Part shown: piece by piece, positions 1-10,496 of the stretch
Numbering within the stretch: the stretch's first letter is position 1
Layout: each line of letters begins with the position of its first letter
Assembly (NCBI GenBank): GCA_004009845.1
Contig: RMBW01000004.1
Coordinates: 372,001-436,000, forward strand
Direction: 5' to 3'
DNA: 64,000 nt
Origin: Davidsoniella eucalypti
Lineage: Eukaryota; Ascomycota; Sordariomycetes; Microascales; Ceratocystidaceae
Made by a program: the position numbers and the translations under genes
Notes under the pieces: generated by a model
The model's input: only the letters and a program-made list of their open reading frames with translations
The model's database searches: none
What the model was told of the DNA's origin: nothing

Positions 1-275
1 TGGATCATGGCTGCTACACTACTTTCCTGCTTCTCAGTCGAAAAACCTCTCGATAAAGACGGGAAAGAAATCGAACAAATAATTGAATTCAGTAACGGTG
101 GAACTTGGTATGTATTATGATATCAGACACCCAAACATAGGACCAGCCCAGTGCTTGTAGAGTGTTGAAACTAACCACTCTCTCTTCCTAAAGCCACCTA
201 GAAGATTTCGCCTGCGCTTTGAAAACGCGATGCAACAAATTTATAGCCCTTTTGAAAAGCTATACTGATTCCTGA
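1..275 (+). CDS. Cytochrome P450, C-terminal end (partial)
   Basis: The window opens inside a coding exon (1-107) in frame 1. A canonical intron follows (108-193; GTATGT donor, CTAAC branch site, CTAAAG acceptor), then a last exon (194-275, stop TGA at 273-275). The 61 residues seen resemble the end of fungal microsomal P450s: a W-I-x-A-A-T-L-L helix, a cross-beta segment 'FSVEKPLDKDGKEI', an 'EFSNGG' turn, and a terminal strand and helix 'HLEDFACALKTRCNKFIALL' in the place of the usual HPxPFxCxIxPR. P450s are heme monooxygenases, usually ER-anchored, and fungal ones often serve secondary metabolism or xenobiotic oxidation. The heme-binding Cys motif lies before the window, so the family call rests on the C-terminal pattern only. 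The gene is tail-to-tail with the next one, about 50 bases between stops. Confidence 0.65.
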
Positions 276-324
276 AACCATTATGTATATATATATGAAA
301 AAAATGGTAGTAATTATAAATAAT

Positions 325-1826
325 TCACCAAAACATCCAACTTCTTTTGCGACCGATACCTCTTCCCTTGAAAAGCTTACTTGTTTTTGGGGACTCCTTG
401 ATAATCTCAATTGGTCGTGCCATTTGCTCCAGGCTTTCGGGCTCTGAATCCGAGACTGGCGATTTGAGTGATACGGCTCGCCTTAAAGGACAGATAGATG
501 CTAACTTCAGGTGACGGGGGCTAATTGGCGGTAAGACTAGGTCTTCATGTTCTTCCGGTTGATCGGTATGCTCTGATGTGGCATCTATACCATCTAAGGA
601 TATTGATGTTGTCGGATGGATGACTACTCCTGAGCCAACTCTGTCCAGGCTATAATCAAGAAGCTCTTGGTTCCAACCGCTGCGCATGGAAATATCAACA
701 AGTGTTGATCTAGAATCATCGTTGTTTTCAATTCGTTTGGACCATTTGGAGTCGGCATCACCAATATGTACCACTGCTGTAGCTATAGTATTCAAGGACG
801 TCGAAACTTTGACACCATATTCTGGTTCACTAGCAGCTTGGTTTGGGAAGCCTGTATGATTGTATGTCAACTGGATAGTGAGGAAGTCACGAGTTATATT
901 GCCTAATTGTAGCTCAAGATCTTCCAGAAGATGGTCAGCTGTGTTGGCCATCATCGATAACTGACTAAACTGAGATCTTGGGCGTGGTTGAATCATTATC
1001 TTGACAAGATAAACTATGGAGTTATCAGTCGCAAGAGTACTATATCATGTTAGTGAATTAGCCAAAAAAGGTAGTAGTGTGGCTTACATACGGCTGTGGC
1101 GAGTCTTCGATAATTTCCTCGACAAATGTTCCAAAGCTAGGGATGAACTGTGTGTGGAGATTGTATAGACATCCATACCATCCGTCTTCTATCAAGTTTA
1201 TTAGTAGCTTTGGCCATGACGACATAGTTGGTATACATACGGCCTTCATAGCGGCGTCGTTTGCCAATGCAGAGCTGTTGATCAAGGGGACGTTCCATAA
1301 CAAATGCATCAACACTAACTGGTGCTGCTAACTTGGCGATGATCTCGACAGCCACCCACAATGATACACTAGCGTCTTCAGGTATCATATCTACTGCCGG
1401 GGTTACTTTGACTTGAGGCACAAGGACTAGCGGACTTGGTGCTCTCTGAAGAGGGAATTTGGTAGGGCTATCAGTCGTTGATGCGAGGCTAAGCCTCGAC
1501 ATGTTAGCAACACTCGCATTCAAAGCTTCATTGAACTGAACATTGACTGATGGTTGAAGCAAAACAGGGAATGGTGCTCTTCGGATAGCAGACGGTATTC
1601 TTGGTGCAGGTGATGGTGAGTTATGCCATGGCTGCTGTTTCAGTATAGAAGACTGAGGGGAGTCTACAAGCCTATCAGTATTCCTGATAGGACTAGAAGG
1701 GGCTGTACGGTAGATGGTATCGGGGCTTGTTATAGTCGACTCGGAGTCAGTTAAGTTTCCATCGGTACTGCGCCTTATTTTCTCTACAAACAGAGTGGAC
1801 AGCCCACCAAGACCCGCCATAGCCAT
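325..1826 (-). CDS. Conserved-looking beta-rich protein of unknown function, three exons
   Basis: Exons read on the minus strand are 1826-1241, 1188-1092 and 1039-325, giving 465 aa. Both 52-base introns have GTATGT donors. The first has a CTACTAAT branch region, the second CACTAACATGATATAG. Residues 1-130 are Ser/Pro-rich and probably disordered. From about residue 140 the chain alternates hydrophobic strands ('SLWVAVEIIAKL', 'GWYGCLYNLHTQFIPSFGTF', 'IVYLVKIMI'), which suggests a beta-sandwich. The last 80 residues are acidic, then basic (ends GRGIGRKRSWMFW). I do not recognise the family. The start is uncertain: the frame stays open upstream of the ATG, and the preceding gene ends only 8 bases before it, so this may be the 3' part of a larger fused gene (see findings). 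Confidence 0.68.
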
Positions 1827-1834
1827 GGAAGCGT

Positions 1835-2563
1835 CTAGGCGGACAGTGGGCGAGGCTTGACAACGGAGGCTTGAAGCGGCCGAAAGTCGTGGCCTTGATA
1901 ATCAATGGTGGCGTAATCAATAGGGTCGGAACGTGCCGTACTTTGCGCGCGAGGACTGTCAATGTTGTTTGCTCGCAACACAATGTTTATCTCTGTAAAG
2001 GAAAGTGAAGAGGCTCGAGGCATTGAACTAGATTGCCTCGGTCTTAAGTTTCCTGTAGCGTGATGAATAGATAGTTGTTCTATTGTCACTGTAGAGCGGT
2101 TTCCTGTCGGGGTTGAACCAGCTCCGTGATGGGCCTGGCTGACTTCAGCCGAACGGTGGGTACTAGATGTTGTTCGGTGTTGATATCCAGATACCAACGA
2201 GTGCGTACTAGGATTTGAGTGCGCAGATACGATTGGGGTGATCGGAGAGCTTGTATATGACGGCGCCGGTTGTAGCACAGGCGGCTGGGCAATGGCTACT
2301 TCGTACGGCGGAGCCGGCAAGAGGTGGTTTGGTGTAATTGTAAATCTAGGGAGTTCGTAGGGTGGAACCGGATCGGCCGTAGGGGAGTTCAGATCACGGT
2401 GGTGTCGGTTGAAAGTAAACGAGCGGATTGAACCACTATCAAATGGGGCACCAGCCTGGCGGAGGGCATACACTAGAACGCCAAAGCTAGCAACGATGAT
2501 GAAGGCAATCAATCCGGTATCTAATCCAGCGGGACTAGGGTTGATAGAGGGATTACTGGACAT
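1835..2563 (-). CDS. Small single-pass membrane protein with VPPYE/APPYE motifs
   Basis: This is an uninterrupted frame of 242 aa. A short Pro/Ser-rich head is followed by one hydrophobic segment at residues 17-34 ('LIAFIIVASFGVLVYAL') and then a long Ser/Thr/Pro-rich, probably cytosolic tail. The tail carries two similar tyrosine motifs, VPPYE (66-70) and APPYE (84-88). They resemble but do not match the PPxY ligand of Rsp5-type WW domains. Such layouts are seen in fungal ubiquitin-ligase adaptors and in many unrelated orphan proteins, so no function is assigned. The stop TAG (1837-1835) is 8 bases before the ATG of the downstream gene. It also forms a potential splice acceptor that would fuse the two frames. 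The gene tail-gates the E2-variant gene, with about 300 bases between. Confidence 0.7.
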   Translation of the reverse strand: MSSNPSINPSPAGLDTGLIAFIIVASFGVLVYALRQAGAPFDSGSIRSFTFNRHHRDLNSPTADPVPPYELPRFTITPNHLLPAPPYEVAIAQPPVLQPAPSYTSSPITPIVSAHSNPSTHSLVSGYQHRTTSSTHRSAEVSQAHHGAGSTPTGNRSTVTIEQLSIHHATGNLRPRQSSSMPRASSLSFTEINIVLRANNIDSPRAQSTARSDPIDYATIDYQGHDFRPLQASVVKPRPLSA

Positions 2564-2861
2564 GTTTTAAGAGAGTCTAAGGAAACGGGATAAAAGTACT
2601 AGATATGTTGTAATACAGGTATAATTGGCAACTTGGATCGTTAGTGGAAGAGGGAAGAGCTTCAGTGTTGCTTCTTCTCCAATGTAAACAGACAAGCCCA
2701 TCCACGTTAGATATTCAGGGAAACTGCCTATTCACTATAAACAACAAATGACGAATTGCCCACGATGATGACTCAGTCACATGACCGCTACTAGATAACT
2801 AGGAAAAGAACAACATATTTCATAATTCATAAGATGACAATCTAGACATTGCACTTCAGAC

Positions 2862-4041
2862 TCAGACTTCCGCACCAATCGTTCGCATAAGGTTTTCTTT
2901 CGTCGTCTCCAGATTCTGGCCTTCGATCGGCAAAAAGTGAATCTAGTGTAATGTCAGTTAGCAGCTAGTACATTATCGTCAGAGGTCTACCAAGACTCAC
3001 CAGCTCTTCTGTGGGCGCTCCTCCTCCGAATAGAATCGACTCTTGGAGGCTATGGTTGATATTCTGGGTGACTCTGCGCTCCCAGACACCTTCCCAGTTC
3101 CATTGCGCAGGCTGTCTCGTGATAGACGCTGGACTTCTAGGCTCAGAAACATCGTCTGTGGAAACAACGCTCTCCGCAACTCCAGGGCCAGCCTCCCGGC
3201 CAAGCATTAGCGCCTCTTTACGGTGCAATCTCCACGCATGCCATGCACCCTCATTGCCGGCGGCTTCCAGTGGGATAGAATCTAGCACGTCCTCGTCGTC
3301 AAAAGTGCTACGGATGTAGGCCAATATATCATACACAGGCACGGCCTCCTTATCGGTGCGGGTATAACCCGGGCGCTCTCCGGCCGGCGTGGCATGAGAC
3401 ATGGGCGTCTCGAAGATACTGATACTGCCCGAGTGGGCACGAGCCTGACCGTTCGCAGCACGGATAGAATTGCGCGGGGGTGTGGCGAGGATCGGGTAGC
3501 CGTCACTCGGGATACGTCGTGTGCGCCGCGGAAACCAGTTAGGGAAGCCATGGCGTAAGCTAAATCCGCCAGTTGGCAGGTGAGCGTTATCGTTGGCGCT
3601 AACGGGATCTCCTTCGGAATAGCTCGAGGGCGGAGTAACGAGTGGATGAAATATCTCAGATGTGAAGGTCACCAGCGGCGGCAACCGAGGGAAGGCATCC
3701 GGAAACGATATCTGGAAGCGCAAAACAGCAGACGAGTACGGGCCTATCATATAAAGGAGAAAACGTCAGTGTCAGTCTTTCTAATAGACTTTCATGCTCA
3801 TGGTAGCTACTATTACATACCTTTGCGCACAAACATCACTCCTACCCAAAGCGATGGATCGCCAGGTGTCAAGGTGATGAAGACTCCATCTGGACAAGCC
3901 TGCTTGAGGCCAGCACTACACAGCTTCAGTTAGCTTTACTCTGCACCTTGAGCACTTGATATTCAATATTGCGGCATACAACTCAGCCATTAGATGTTGC
4001 TTGCGCATTGAAGGCAAGCTGGCCATTCGAAGCGTAGCCAT
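2862..4041 (-). CDS. Ubiquitin-conjugating enzyme variant (UEV), AKTIP/FTS-like
   Basis: Four exons (4041-3980, 3915-3821, 3743-3001, 2942-2862) give 326 aa. The introns are 64, 77 and 58 bases; those at 3979-3916 and 3000-2943 carry GCTAAC branch sites. Residues 13-88 are the first half of a UBC fold: helix 'RKQHLMAEFAGLKQACPDG', strands 'GVFITLTPGDPSLWVGVMFV', then 'GPYSSAVLRFQISFP' and 'PPLVTFTSEIFHPLV'. After HPLV (85-88) the catalytic-Cys loop of active E2s is missing. It is replaced by an insertion rich in Ser, Arg and Pro, from about 89 to 185. The C-terminal helices resume at 187-230 ('VYDILAYIRSTFDDEDVLDSIP'). Animal AKTIP works in Hook-dependent vesicle transport and has the same inactive fold; that role here is inference. 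The ATG at 4041 was chosen because it gives the N-terminal helix. Two further in-frame ATGs follow closely. Confidence 0.85.
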
Positions 4042-5225
4042 GACGGGCAGATGTGGGCGAGTGACGATATGGAGAAAAGGCGGTAGGTAATAGTACTAAG
4101 TAAGATCTATTAAGCGCTGGTGAGAAAGGGTTCTATGACGCAGAATAGAGAATATGTGCGAAAAATGCACTAATTGGCTGATAGTCACAGTCTTGGGCAC
4201 TTTTATGAAAAGAAAAGCCTAAGCTAGATAAATAATGTAAAAGAATGTTCCGCACTAAGTGCTTGACGTCTGATGTGTCTCAGAAGAATGATGCATTGTT
4301 GGTGGAGAGTCCAGGTCAAGTTTGGCTCGTCAATGCACCTCTCTATTAAAGTCAATCTAAACCCTTATTCAGCTACCGACACATAGATCTATTGGTCTAG
4401 TGCCTACCTAGGGTTCTATAGTCTAGGTTAATTCTGTATATGGTAGCGGTAACTTGTTAAAGCGGTGTCGTAGACGCTTTCTGCCGGCACTACTGATTCC
4501 TCTTGATTACGGGTAAAATTGTAAATAAAACGTAAGTAGCGGGGCTAAAGCTAAAATATGTTGCGATTGGTCATTTTATTGACTTGAGCCTCATTTCACA
4601 TGTCAAATACCATCTTGGAATGTGTACATGTCTAGAGAGTATTGTTGTATATAAGACACATATCTATTGCGAGGAATAATTATCCTGTTGTACAATCTAT
4701 ATTCTAGCAGAAATTACACAGGCTACCGTTTGCAAACGAAGATAGCACGCAACGAGCAACATATAGACGCGACCATCAAGTAACCAAAATGCCATTGAAG
4801 AAGAATGAGTCTGAAGGTTCTGACTCAATTATCTAACGACCGATGATGTATTGATAGTGAAAGGTTCTATTACAGGGGCTATGTTTCCTGAGATGTCCTC
4901 TTAACATCATAATTAAGTCAAGCGTAGAATGAATTGCAAAACCAGAGTGGGATTTTAGAACTCAAAGACCTCGAAAGTAATCATGGATTTTAAGAAGAAA
5001 CCAAAAACAAGGTGCACTAGGTCCGTACTAGTTATAGTGCATGGCCGTGCAATATTGTAAAAGTTGAAAGACTTGAAAGGAAACGGACAATGAGAATAAA
5101 ACGATGAACAAAGGGTAATAGGTACAAATATGATACACACATGATTAGTTCACATCAACGTCTAGATATACTAGACGGATAATGTGATCTAGAAACAAGA
5201 ATAGTACATGAATGATCCGTTGGAA
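4042..5225. other. Intergenic: UEV promoter and Mme1 3' flank
   Basis: These 1.18 kb lie between two minus-strand genes. The part near 4042-4200 should be the UEV promoter and the part near 5226 the 3' flank of the carrier gene. Short open frames here (for example 4955-5140 minus) have no recognisable protein character. No repeat or RNA gene was seen. Confidence 0.6.
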
Positions 5226-6448
5226 TCATATATTCTTCTCCTCTTCAAGAGGCATGTAAACTTCTAATTGGCGTAGAAGACGCTGGTAGAGGAACAACAT
5301 AGTGCCGCTCTGAATGAATGTCCACATAGTTCTAGGACCAACTCCACGGAACCAACCAGCAATACCCTCTGTTCTGTATATTGCCCGAAGGCCCTTCACA
5401 ACTGAGGATGTTTCTAGGTTGATGGCGCCGGGTCTAGGTGTGTGTGTGGACGGTGACGAAGTAGATATCCCGCGCTTTTGACTTGAGGTGTTACTTGAGC
5501 TAGTGGCAGAACTGACAGGTACTGGCGAAGGCTCTTGAGTTGAAATTTGAGTTTGTAGGCGCGTTTTCACCACATCTAATGGTGTCGTGAGGAATCCAGC
5601 CAAACCACCAGCGAAGCCTCCGGTCAACACCTCCAAAGGTGCGCCAATGTCTCGGCCTTGCTTATATTGTCTCGCCCAGGCGCCAAACTGTTCCCAGAAC
5701 ATGAATTGAAGCGCGGAGAATGGTAGATCGCGCGAGAGAGTAGCTTTGAACCCATGGAAAAGCGCAGAGAAGCCCTCTTGTCTTACGATAGTGCGCGCCG
5801 CATCGATGGTGCCTCGGTAGTTATAGCCCGATGTGAAATGGGGATTATTATACCGGCCTTGGAGTTGAAGACGAGTTTTAAGAACTTCAGAAGGTACGTA
5901 TACGATAGAAGCAGCGAAGTCGCCAATGAAACCTATGATGCATGTTAGCTTCAGATTAGGATTGAGGAATAGATGTTAAAGAGCGAGCCTACCAGCAGTA
6001 AGGTATGATACGTGTTTCTGCACACCATAATCTATGAGAAATCTTTTGCTCCATTCGTAAGAACCAAAGAAGAGGACAGTCCCAGGGAATGATCCCATTA
6101 GTGCTGCTTGCCAACCGCCATAAAGACCCCTTCTGATACCTTCCTGTCTCCAGATAGTGTGGTATGTAGAGCCAAGAGAGGTGTATTTAGGTGGCATGTG
6201 AGGATCACCCTGCTGACGTGTCTTCACGGTATCTAGTGAGTGCATGAGCATATCACCAGTTGAACCACCCAAACCACCAGCTAGCATGGTCTAGTTTATC
6301 AAAATATCAGCATTGTATTCAAGAGTTTCGTAGATGGTGCTATAGGTGTGAAACTCACATGCAAATATGGCGGCCGACCCTCCTCCTGTTCGTAGCCACT
6401 ACTCGGCCTTGAGCCTTGGGCATTCTGGCTACTTGGTGGTCCTGCCAT
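5226..6448 (-). CDS. MME1: Mitochondrial carrier, Mme1/YMR166C type
   Basis: Exons 6448-6359, 6290-5993 and 5932-5226 give 364 aa. The three mitochondrial carrier repeats are all visible by their P-x-D/E-x-x-K signatures: HSLDTVKTRQQG (47-58; Ser replaces the usual Pro), PSEVLKTRLQLQG (143-155) and PLDVVKTRLQTQ (247-258). The GG-rich first helix, the 'GLYGGWQAALMGSFPGTVLFFGSYEW' region and 'DLPFSALQFMFWEQF' correspond closely to yeast Mme1, a carrier of the inner membrane implicated in magnesium export from the matrix. Residues 257-305 are a Ser/Thr/Pro-rich insertion in the matrix loop of repeat 3. The short 30-residue first exon ends in a GTGAGT donor. The first-repeat Pro-to-Ser change is also, as I recall, found in the yeast protein. 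The substrate in this organism is inferred from homology. Confidence 0.9.
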
Positions 6449-7452
6449 GGGCAGAAATAAACTCCAATCGTAGGGCTATATGCTTAGATATATTGTAGCT
6501 GACCAAGGATGTGGAAGACCGCAAATTTCACAAGCTAGTTAGATACGAAGGTCTATTGTATCGAACGTGAGGGCGTGGGCTCTAGCTTTTCGGGGCAAGT
6601 GAAAGCCAAAGCTTCTATAAGGTATAGGCACACCGAGTTTTAGATCGTGGATTGTTGTGTATAAAGAGACCTGGTGATAGTCCCCGACCTATCTACTTTA
6701 CAGATTGCTCGTCTTCGTTTCTATCGTCAAGTTTTCGTCACTATTATAGCGGACTGTTGGATGTAAGCTCAGAAGCGGTATTGGTAGTGGGAGTTGTCGT
6801 GGGATGGTGTTTCTTGGATGGAGTGTATATGAACGAATCAAAGACCAATTGGGGAATCGGCTTTCAGATATAGAGAAAGAAATAAACAACACAAACGCCA
6901 ATAGAGATCGTGAAGATTGAGATAAGGAAAAGTTAAGAAAAAAAGAGTGGAAAACAGATGCGCCCGTTTCGCCGTAGGTTCCAACCCGCACGTGCAGCAA
7001 GAACGCCGAAAAAAAAATACAATGAGTTTTAAGTAAAGAAAGCAGCCAGTCCTGCGCTGTCGATTGGATAGTGATCGGAGACAGGTTTCCGGCTATCTGA
7101 TCGAGATCATCGGGATTTAGGCAAGGAGTCGGAGAAACAGGACCAGAAAAAAAATGAAGCCAAGCCCGTCTTTCTTGTGGCTCACTCAAGCTCTCATTAA
7201 AACCACACAAGAAGCCGAAAATCAAGGTTGTTCAGGAAAGCCGGCATTATCGTTTGCAGTCCACTTTTTTCATCTTTTTTTTCTGTTCCCATCCAGAGGT
7301 TTAGCTCAGGGAGTTACCAACTTGAGCCAAAATTAGTCGCACAGATGACTAATCCTAGGGTATTTGTTAGGGTTACGTTCCGATCCCGCTAATGCCTGTT
7401 ATATAATGAGTGCAAGACTCATGGAATAACAATACAAGGCCAATTGCCTCAG
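6449..7452. other. Intergenic: Mme1 promoter and IMP2 3' flank
   Basis: This is a 1.0 kb gap between two minus-strand genes. A 175-codon minus frame (7225-6698) is present, but it is low-complexity and rich in Ser, Leu and Phe, as expected from pyrimidine-rich promoter DNA. No intron signals extend it. I see no further gene, RNA or repeat. Confidence 0.6.
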
Positions 7453-8068
7453 TCATTGGTTCTCCAATCGCCGCCGCTTTGATGGCTTCTTCCAGCCTTC
7501 CCATTGGACTTTGCCAATGCGGTTTGGGGGCCAGATTATGTACTCAGCGGTGCCCTCAATAAGCCTTGTAGATATAGGGCCATACGTGTTACTGTCCAGA
7601 CTGTTGCCAGCGTTGTCGCCCTCAACCCAAACATGGCCTTTTGGTACTTGTGTAAAGGGGAAAGCATATGGTTCTGCAGTAGCGATTACATCGGCCTCTA
7701 AGCCAATTATTCGTTTCACAGACTTTTTTTCGGGGTTTGTAGGAGATCTTAACACCGGTGTTAGTATGCTAATCAGTATTACCAGAAATAGTTATAAATA
7801 TCAAAACAAACCTGAATATGACAATCATGCCGCGCTCAAGGCGCTTTGAAACGTTATACTTCCAATTGATAACAGTATCGGTCGTTAAAGAGGCGTTTTT
7901 GTTAGGGTTGAAGAACGGCCACATAGAAGGACCGTTGATCTTTGTAATCGAAGCCACATGCGTTTGGAAACATGCGATAACTGGAACCCAGCCCAGAGTC
8001 CAGAGCGATATGGCTACTGGACTAAAGACGCGTTTATGCCATCTAAAACCGGCAGATGCCATGATCAC
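7453..8068 (-). CDS. IMP2: Mitochondrial inner membrane peptidase subunit 2
   Basis: Exons 8068-7812 and 7747-7453 give 183 aa, the usual Imp2 size. The intron has a GTTTGT donor, an ATACTAACAC branch site and a TTAAG acceptor. Imp2 is an S26-family serine peptidase of the inner membrane. It removes sorting signals from intermembrane-space proteins in complex with Imp1. The N-terminal hydrophobic stretch (about 15-38) anchors the protein. The nucleophile Ser48 sits in GPSMWP, the general base Lys97 in SVKRIIGLEAD, and the third signature is VEGDNAGNSLDSNTYGPI. The C-terminus is basic (KKPSKRRRLENQ). A second in-frame ATG at 8062 would shorten the protein by two residues. Confidence 0.94.
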
Positions 8069-9190
8069 TTTGCTTGTGATATAGGCGAGAGATAGCTTGG
8101 TGAGTTGGGATTTGATATGTGAACTGGATTATCGGGATTGCCTTGGACAAACAATTGTGATAAGATAAGTTGAGCGGCTTGATTTGAATGAATGAAAAAT
8201 ATAGTACAGCTAGCAAACCAACGAAATTCGTGAAACGGCATCATGATTCATCAAACGATGTTGTGCTAAAAGTAGTCGAAGCTTTAATAACTCGAAGCGG
8301 ACCTCTTATCGATAAGCTACCGCCACGCTGTGTCACCCCAAAATATGGGACGTCGGACGACTATGACGGGCATGGCAGTTTGACGTTTGTGCCCTACAAG
8401 AGACTATTTCACAGCGCAGATCTAGAGGAACGCTTTCCCCTAGGAAATCCGTCTTTATGTAGGGCAAGTTTTCATCACAATATTGTTTATGTTATGTGAT
8501 GGGTAAGTGAAAATTTAGGTAATAATTTGTTATTTGAATCAAGCACAATTCCATAAATTCTTTTTTTTTCAATTCAACACTCAGAACCAGACACTTCCCT
8601 TCTTTTAAATGGAATAACCATTGTCACGGACACCGCTAGATGCAAGGTATAGACATAAGAAAATTAGGAAAGACACATGACCAAAAGAAAAGAAAACGAA
8701 GTAAGCGGTACCATAACCAATCTATTTTTTGATCCCGGCGCCAATTTTTCCCTGTAAAGCCTAAAAACGGGTTGTAATGTGTTCGTTCAAAGGGCATCCT
8801 GTGCCCATATGATATCGGCTCATCTGGCCTATATTAAAGCCTATTAGTTCATTGTGCAATGCCGATAGCCTCATAAATGACACTTGGCACTATGAACTGA
8901 GTTGGCCTACTCCTCCATACCGTAATCTCGATTCTTTCGGAATAATAAGCAGTGCATAGCGAGAGAAAAAAAGAGAATAAAAGAAGAAAACAAAGGGGAA
9001 AGAGAGAAACAATAGAAGAGAGATAATCAATCGAAACTATATGCAATAGTAGCGTGGTGACTGGAGGCTTTTTTTCCCGGTGTTCAAAGATATGGCAGAC
9101 ATGGAGGAGAATGATCGTTTCTGATACAAGGCGCAAAGATTTGGCGGATTCGTCGAGAAAAGACCAGTAAAACTAAGCGTATGAGCTAGT
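8069..9190. other. Intergenic: IMP2 promoter and eIF2-alpha 3' flank
   Basis: These 1.12 kb contain a plus-strand frame of 103 codons (8188-8499) that shows no recognisable domain and no splice continuation. T/A tracts occur near 8570 and purine-rich DNA near 8965-9010. The 9050-9190 portion is probably the eIF2-alpha 3' UTR. Confidence 0.55.
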
Positions 9191-10496
9191 TTACATATCA
9201 GGAAGGTCGTCGCTGTCACTGACACTCTCGTCGCCGCTGACCTCGGCGTTCTCGCGCTCACGCTTCTCCATGAGGGCCTGTAGCTCGGCATCATCGCTCT
9301 CGGTAACAGCCTTGGGCTCCATCTTGACGACTAGGTGGCCACCAGACTCCTCGATCTTCTTGCGGACATCGACGATGGCCTCTTCCAGGCGAGTGATACC
9401 AACCTGCTTGTCCAGGCAGGTGCTGGTGAGAACGTACAAGGGAGGGGAGACGAGCTTGACCTTGACCTGGGTCTCCTCGGTGTTCTTGGCCTCAGCAGTG
9501 CGGAGAGCCTCCTTGACGGCATCAATACCATCATAGCCGAAGCAGGTGACTTCGATATCGGCACGGATCTTGGTGGGGGCGGGAGTGAGACGCTTGCTGA
9601 TGTAGGACTTCAGCTCATCGGCAATAACGGTGTTTGTGAAAGTGATATCGTTCCAAACCTCGGGGTTCCTGTTTAGAAAAAAATAAGGCCGGGGTATTAG
9701 TGGGGTGCTTTATGCGATATATTGGCTAAACAATAATTTGGAGACATACGAGATGGAGATCTTGAAGGCATCGATCGAGTGACCGTACTTGCGGTTGAGA
9801 GGCCAGGCGATGGACTCGTACAACTCTAGAATCGGGACATCGGTCTTCTCGGCAACGTGTCGCATGATGGAGTGGACCATCTTGCTCTTGTTGTAGCGCT
9901 CCTCACACTTGACGATATCCTCAGCGGAGACACGACGTTTCGACAGATCGATGTAGCCTGAATAACGATAGCAAAGACGAGCGCATTGTTAGTGAATGGA
10001 AGTCTAGGGTAGGGTTAGTTTGCGACATACCCTTCTCCTTGTCTACTCTGAGAACAACGACAACCTCATTACGACCAACACGAATGAGCTTCTGGATACT
10101 TCTGATACGCCGTCTAGACAGCTCACTGAGCAGAATCATGCCGTCGATGTTGTCGTATTCTAGCAGCTTGACGTAGGCTCCCATCTCAGCAATCTGCTTG
10201 ACGTTCACCATGACAAAGCTATCCACTTCGGGACTAATAACAGCAAAACAGCATGGTCAGCATGACTTCAAAATGGCAGCATTTCCCCAGGCTTTTGGTG
10301 TTTCTAAAAGGGCATTCTTTGTCCAACGAGAACAATGGCATCTACACGAGAGATGACGGGGTGGTGGTGGTGTGGACGACCCCTCCCCCTCCATTCAACA
10401 CCACGGGGGGCGGCCCCGCCAAGAATGTGGATTTGGCAAATAGATAGATAGTACATACTACTTCTCTTCGTAGAAGCGGCATTGCGTTAGAGACAT
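9191..10496 (-). CDS. SUI2: Translation initiation factor eIF2 subunit alpha
   Basis: Four exons (10496-10459, 10233-10031, 9957-9750, 9668-9191) give 308 aa. The protein is the alpha subunit of the eIF2 GTPase complex, which delivers initiator Met-tRNA to the 40S ribosome. The S1-type OB fold at residues 15-90 contains 'MILLSELSRRRIRSIQKLIRVG', including the Ser phosphorylated by Gcn2-type kinases (residue 52 with Met, i.e. Ser51). The helical domain and the C-terminal alpha-beta domain ('TKIRADIEVTCFGYDGIDAV', 'VKVKLVSPPLYVLTS') follow. The acidic tail 'SGDESVSDSDDLPDM' carries likely CK2 sites. Codon 13 (Tyr) is split by intron 1 (TA|T). Intron 1 is 225 bases, the longest in the window, and begins only 38 bases after the ATG. 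The gene is divergent from BUB3. Confidence 0.98.

Noticed and set aside
6698..7225. Minus-strand frame of 175 codons upstream of the Mme1 gene
   Set aside because: Low-complexity Ser/Leu/Phe composition from pyrimidine-rich DNA, no domain, no splice continuation, and it lies where the carrier promoter must be.
8188..8499. Plus-strand frame of 103 codons between IMP2 and SUI2
   Set aside because: No recognisable domain, a composition typical of chance frames, and overlap with the IMP2 upstream region.
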